A stretch of DNA of 64,000 bases, taken from NCBI GenBank assembly GCA_013400155.1, contig VXBM01000026.1, positions 1,776,024-1,840,023 on the forward strand. Reading direction: 5' to 3'. Both the position numbers and the translations under genes were made by a program. Below the pieces are notes generated by a model. It had not been told where the DNA came from and did not search any database. It worked only from the letters and a program-made list of their open reading frames with translations. Shown here one piece after another: positions 59,837 through 64,000 of the stretch. The number at the start of each line of letters is the position of its first letter. Position 1 is the stretch's first letter. Source of the stretch: Helopsaltes ochotensis. Its lineage: Eukaryota > Chordata > Aves > Passeriformes > Locustellidae.

Positions 59837-59946
59837 GGTTTGGGTTGTTTTTTATTTTGTTTTGTTTTATTTTTTTGGTTTTTTTTTTTTTTTTTGGTTT
59901 TGGTTGGTTGATTGGTTAGTTGGTTTTGGTTTTGGTTTTGTTTTCC
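59837..59946. repeat. Long T/G-rich tract
   Basis: GGGTTTGGGTTG, TTTTGTTTTGTTTTATTTTT, a run of 17 T, then GGTTTTGGTTGGTTGATTGG and GGTTTTGGTTTTGGTTTTG. The plus strand is almost free of A and C. Confidence 0.93.
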
Positions 59947-60335
59947 TATGGATTTAACTGCAATAAATATTCTCTATATAAATGGGTTGTAGGGAATAGT
60001 TGTTTGCTTGTTTTTCTTCATTGGCAGTGTAAGTATGGAAAGAGGAATTTTTCCTTACTTGCAATAATTTTCTTTTATCATTAGTAAAAATTCTGCCTTG
60101 GGTCTTTCAAAGCAGTGGTGGCCAGAATAGGGAACAGCTTGCTCTTATTTTCTGTGCTTTACTAGTTCCACATTACAATGGGGAATATCAGAGATTGCTT
60201 TGTTGTTCAAAATTAAATCTATTTCCTTCAAATTGAATTGGGCCTAGGAAGAAAAGGCCCTGTGTTACACAGTTTAGCCCACATCTGACCTGGTTTCAAA
60301 ACATAAAATTGAGCTCCTGATCAATTAGTACCTGA

Positions 60336-60356
60336 TATGTAACCTACGGTTACATA
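60336..60356. repeat. 9-bp perfect hairpin with 3-nt loop
   Basis: TATGTAACC (60336-60344) pairs exactly with GGTTACATA (60348-60356) around TAC. GGTAATATGGTTAACC follows directly. Confidence 0.75.
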
Positions 60357-61548
60357 GGTAATATGGTTAACCAAAAGGGAAGAAACATTACTAAACAGTG
60401 TGCTGTTAATAAAATTACTATTTGTTTTTAAATCATACAGATGGACAAAGATAACTGGGGATCCTGAAACTGAGTAAGAAAATGTGGACCTAAATATGCA
60501 TATCCTTACATCTCAAGTAGGTCAGGCCTCACCTTACACATTATTTTTCTTTTTGGAATGAACATTACTGAAAGGAAATGCTAGATGGGTCCTTCCCATA
60601 TGCAGGTACAGACTAAAGAAAGAATGCAGTTCTGTGCAGCACTGAGAATTTTTTGGAAAGCCTCTCAAGATACCTGCCCTTAACCCTCATCAGTACAGGG
60701 CTAGGGGTACTGAAAGTTTTTGAAGAGTCTTAAGTGGGAGTCAAATATTTACAATAACTGGACAGTGATATTTAGGGTGAACTTTTACCACCTCAGGATG
60801 ATCCCTGGTTTCTGAATGTCTTTGTGGGGAGCAAGAAGGAACCTCTTCCCACCCACAAAGAAGAAAATCTAAATTCCATCAATGGAAACGTGGAGCGCTC
60901 CTCAGTGGTCTGATGCAATACACACCTTTGTGCTCCAGCTGTCTCTCAGTGAGGTTTTTGCAATGCATTTAGCTGTTCTTCTGAGGTTTCATTGAAAATT
61001 CCAAAAGTGCCAGCATCCCTGGAAGGTGAAATCAAAGTGGTCTATATGTTAGGGTGTAGGAATAATCAGAAAATATTTTCTAAGCTCAGGAAATGACATT
61101 GAAACTTGATTTTTATTTTGGGTAGTAGCCTTATCTTCATGGTAATGCCAAAGTCATCTAGGCATAAGAGTTGTTAGAAGTTTACCATCCCTTTGATCAG
61201 ATTTAGTGCATCTTTTTTTTTATTGTACTCATACTTTGGAAACATTTTATGTCTAAACTCTTGGTACTGAGAATTCAAAATTTCCCATTTTACCAAGTAT
61301 CCTGCAAATCTGATTTAACTCCACCATAAAGCTAAGAATGAAAATGGTGTTTCTCATTTTCAATTGCTCTACTTTTCTTGAAAAATATCAACTTACGCAG
61401 AGAATTTTTATACAAAGCATTTTTCAACAGAAAGAAAGATTTTGTGCCATTTAAAAGCTTTTGAGTAATATAGGTGAGAATAGAAGCAATGTTGAGTGTG
61501 AAAAGGATCACCAAATGCTCAAATTTTAAAAGTGAAAAATGGAAAACT

Positions 61549-61567
61549 ATAATAATAATAATAATAA
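61549..61567. repeat. (ATA)n microsatellite
   Basis: Six tandem ATA/TAA units. Confidence 0.9.
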
Positions 61568-63421
61568 AGGCAGTATTTTCTTAAAGTATACAGGTTTTTT
61601 AATATTTTGGTTTTTATTTCAGTGAAAATTCATTTGACTTAAATAGGACCACAGATACCTCGAGCACTGGAACTGCATATTTTTTAAATTATTTGATGGA
61701 AATGTATTAGTAACATTTTAAGATGGAACTGTTCAAGCCAGGAAGGGAAACAATTGGTTCCCCTTCTCCATCTTATTTCTCCAAATGTCATGATTCCATC
61801 TAGTAGACAGATTAACAAAAAGTATATGCCATGCCAAATTTTCTTCAATTACTTCTGCTTAATTTATCTGCCTTGGTCATTGACATCTGAGTTTCTGTTT
61901 GTACCCAAGGAAATCCCAGCAAAGCTGTAATGGTTTGCATGGCTGAGAACAACCGAGTGCACTGAAGCAAGAGTTGGGGTCCATGTCTTGAGTACCGAGG
62001 AACATCCACCATGTGCACCATTCTTCAGCTGGTGCTTTGAAACCTGTTTGGGGTTACAAGCACTCAGTCTGTGCCAGCTTAATGTAGCTCTGTGGACTAA
62101 GAGCAAGGGACTACATTATACAGGAAACGGCAACAGAAGAACAAAAGACATCTGGAAATATGAAAGGCTTGAAGAACTATGGCTCAGTGGCCACAAACCT
62201 ATCTGTCTTTGCAGAAGGCTATTTTGAGGCCTTTCTAAGAATGGTGTACTGTGGTATTTTATCAATATTTCTCATATGGAGGTATAATTTATAGGAATAC
62301 CTTGGCCAGACACTTTAGGCTTCGCCAATCCATTTTCCAGGTGAATGTGCATGGGGACCCAAACAGAGAGGAAACAAAAGCCTGATATTCCTCCCTGTTC
62401 TTTGCTAACATTCTTGTTCACAAAGCAGTGAAGCTTATCTTCAAACCAGTACCCACTGGAATGGGAACAAAAAACAGATACAGACACAGAGCATTTTGGA
62501 AATCTAGATTCTAAAAAATCCTGCTTGAATGTTCAGAAGTGGCAATGACTGCAATTGTTATTAATGGCTCTTAGAAAAAACAGGTCCTGAAATTTAAGCA
62601 TGTCATATTGCTGATTTTAGTGTTAAATGTAAATTTAATTTCTCAAATTTCTAGACATCAGCAAATATGTACCTGTTATGCCCAGTAGCAAAGAGCTCAG
62701 CATAGAGGAATACTGCTGTGATTCACAGCTACCCCTATTTACTTGTGCTTTATTTGTTAAAAACACATTGAGAACATTTGAATCAAGCTGTATGAAACTG
62801 CAGATAGAAACTTTAACCCTTCATTTTAGGTTTCTGGAATTGATTTAAAATAACATACAGGTTTAAAATGACGAAAAATGATAGCTTAATCTTTGAGTCA
62901 TTCTGCCATGCGCAGTAAACCTGGGATTACCCTCTGCAGAACTGAAGCCTTGAGTTCTTTGCCAGGAGAAAGCATCTTGCTCTTCACCTGCTTCAAGATT
63001 AATAATATCATTCCACCAAGATTAGAGCCATTAGTCTTCCTGACCTGACCCAAATTGTACAAATGGGATTTTAAAGACAGTGTCTGCTGAAAGATCCAGC
63101 AGAATGATGAGGTACACAGAACAGCTACCATGAGGAATCAGCAGTGATAGACTGTCAGTGTTATAAAGAAGATATCCCATTAAGTTTAGCTATTATCTCA
63201 GAAGAAGATTATAGGCATAGATCCTGACCTTTAATTAAATGGACAGCACACAGACAGAAAGATAAACAAACGTGTGTAAAAAGTAGCAACTTTTACTAAC
63301 TTCGTAGATAGTCTGTGAAGTGGAAAAGGGGCAGTGACCAATGGGAGATTTTACAGATTGCTTTTTCTGTCATTTGTTGATGAGGCAAAAAGTGATGATT
63401 ACCACTGTTTGATAGAACAAA

Positions 63422-63703
63422 AGAGGAGAGGAGAGGAGAGGAGAGGAGAGGAGAGGAGAGGAGAGGAGAGGAGAGGAGAGGAGAGGNNNNNNNNNNNNNN
63501 NNNNNNNNNNNNNNNNNNNNNNNNNNNNNNNNNNNNNNNNNNNNNNNNNNNNNNNNNNNNNNNNNNNNNNNNNNNNNNNNNNNNNNNNNNNNNNNNNNNN
63601 NNNNNNNNNNNNNNNNNNNNNNNNNNNNAGAGGAGAGGAGAGGAGAGGAGAGGAGAGGAGAGGAGAGGAGAGGAGAGGAGAGGAGAGGAGAGGAGAGGAG
63701 AGG
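63422..63703. repeat. (AGAGG)n pentanucleotide array spanning an assembly gap
   Basis: Perfect AGAGG units run from 63422 to the gap and resume from 63629 to about 63703. The purine/pyrimidine asymmetry is complete. Because the unit is 5 bp and stop-free, long Arg/Gly/Glu frames (plus) and Leu/Ser/Pro frames (minus) appear; these are not proteins. True array length is unknown. Confidence 0.97.
63487..63628. other. Assembly gap (142 N)
   Basis: The Ns lie wholly inside the AGAGG array, so the missing sequence is most likely more of the same repeat. The stated length may not be real. Confidence 0.98.
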
Positions 63704-64000
63704 ATTGTTTACAGTGGATCAGCATATATTTTGAAGGTGTGTTTGTTTTTACTCTCTACATAACTGGTTTACTTGATGTTCAATACTAACGAACAGTAGA
63801 TAAGCTTTGGTTTCACTTGTCCTGAACGTCACTTCCCTAGGGTACACAATGAGAAAATGTTGGTGACTTCTGAAGGTGACATGAAGAAAAAATTATACAC
63901 CAGTGTACTTGAAATAAGTTTATTTCTCGAATATTCTTTATCCAAGGACACTCACATAAAATATTATGTACTTGTTCAGAGTGCACTGTACCTTGCTTTA
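63704..64000. other. AT-rich non-coding end of window
   Basis: Nothing recognisable is present. Confidence 0.6.

Larger units (their letters stand above)
59947..63421. other. Non-coding stretch
   Basis: No gene was recognised. A 9-bp hairpin lies at 60336-60356, an (ATA)n run at about 61549-61567, and GC-richer patches near 60820-61030 and 61860-62230. The latter has overlapping 79-80 codon frames on both strands but no known domain. Confidence 0.5.

Noticed and set aside
63334..63789. 151-codon Arg/Gly/Glu repeat protein
   Set aside because: It is the translation of the AGAGG array and an assembly gap.

Overview
This window looks like non-coding nuclear DNA from a bird, most probably a passerine. 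The evidence is the repeat content: several CR1 non-LTR retrotransposon pieces, some with the avian CR1 3' end (ATTCTATGA-type tail), and solo endogenous-retrovirus LTRs of families I recall from songbird genomes. The background is AT-rich and full of stop codons in all frames, with short A, T, CA and TA runs. I found no bacterial-type operon, no tRNA or rRNA gene and no CRISPR array. No protein-coding gene can be named. The best reading is an intergenic desert or the inside of a very large intron.

Layout. From 1 to 5.7 kb: a solo LTR with a target-site duplication (245-810, minus), AT-rich DNA holding one exon-like stretch (3966-4060, plus), and a promoter-side LTR fragment (about 5419-5650, plus). 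From 8 to 15 kb: a CR1 3' end (8664), a perfect 12-bp inverted repeat (11229-11260), a GC-richer solo LTR with a 5-bp duplication (11805-12587, minus), and a decayed CR1 reverse-transcriptase remnant (about 13870-14300, plus). From 18 to 22 kb: a TTTTG tract running into an assembly gap, and two CR1 copies lying tail to tail around a CTA/CTC repeat. The longer one (20727-21936, minus) is the largest mobile element in the window. From 26 to 36 kb: a GC-richer block (about 26800-27110), a CR1 tail plus a decayed LTR (28991-29977), a patch open on both strands (31640-31922), a cluster of short perfect hairpins (33310-33820) and a CR1 piece at 35.9 kb. From 38 to 53 kb: mainly A/C- or G/T-rich low-complexity tracts, CR1 pieces at 42.3 and 48.1 kb, and an (AT)n repeat. 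From 56 to 64 kb: the 3' part of another LTR (56528-57182), a hairpin-bearing candidate conserved element (about 57440-57830), a long T/G tract, and an (AGAGG)n array interrupted by an assembly gap.

No genes can be shown to work together here. Most open frames are chance products of simple repeats or are antisense to LTR and CR1 sequence. The most useful leads are the exon-like stretch at 3966-4060, the candidate structured or conserved elements at 31.6, 33.3-33.8 and 57.5 kb, and the recurring strand-biased A/C and G/T tracts. Repeat family assignments come from remembered consensus features and were not searched.
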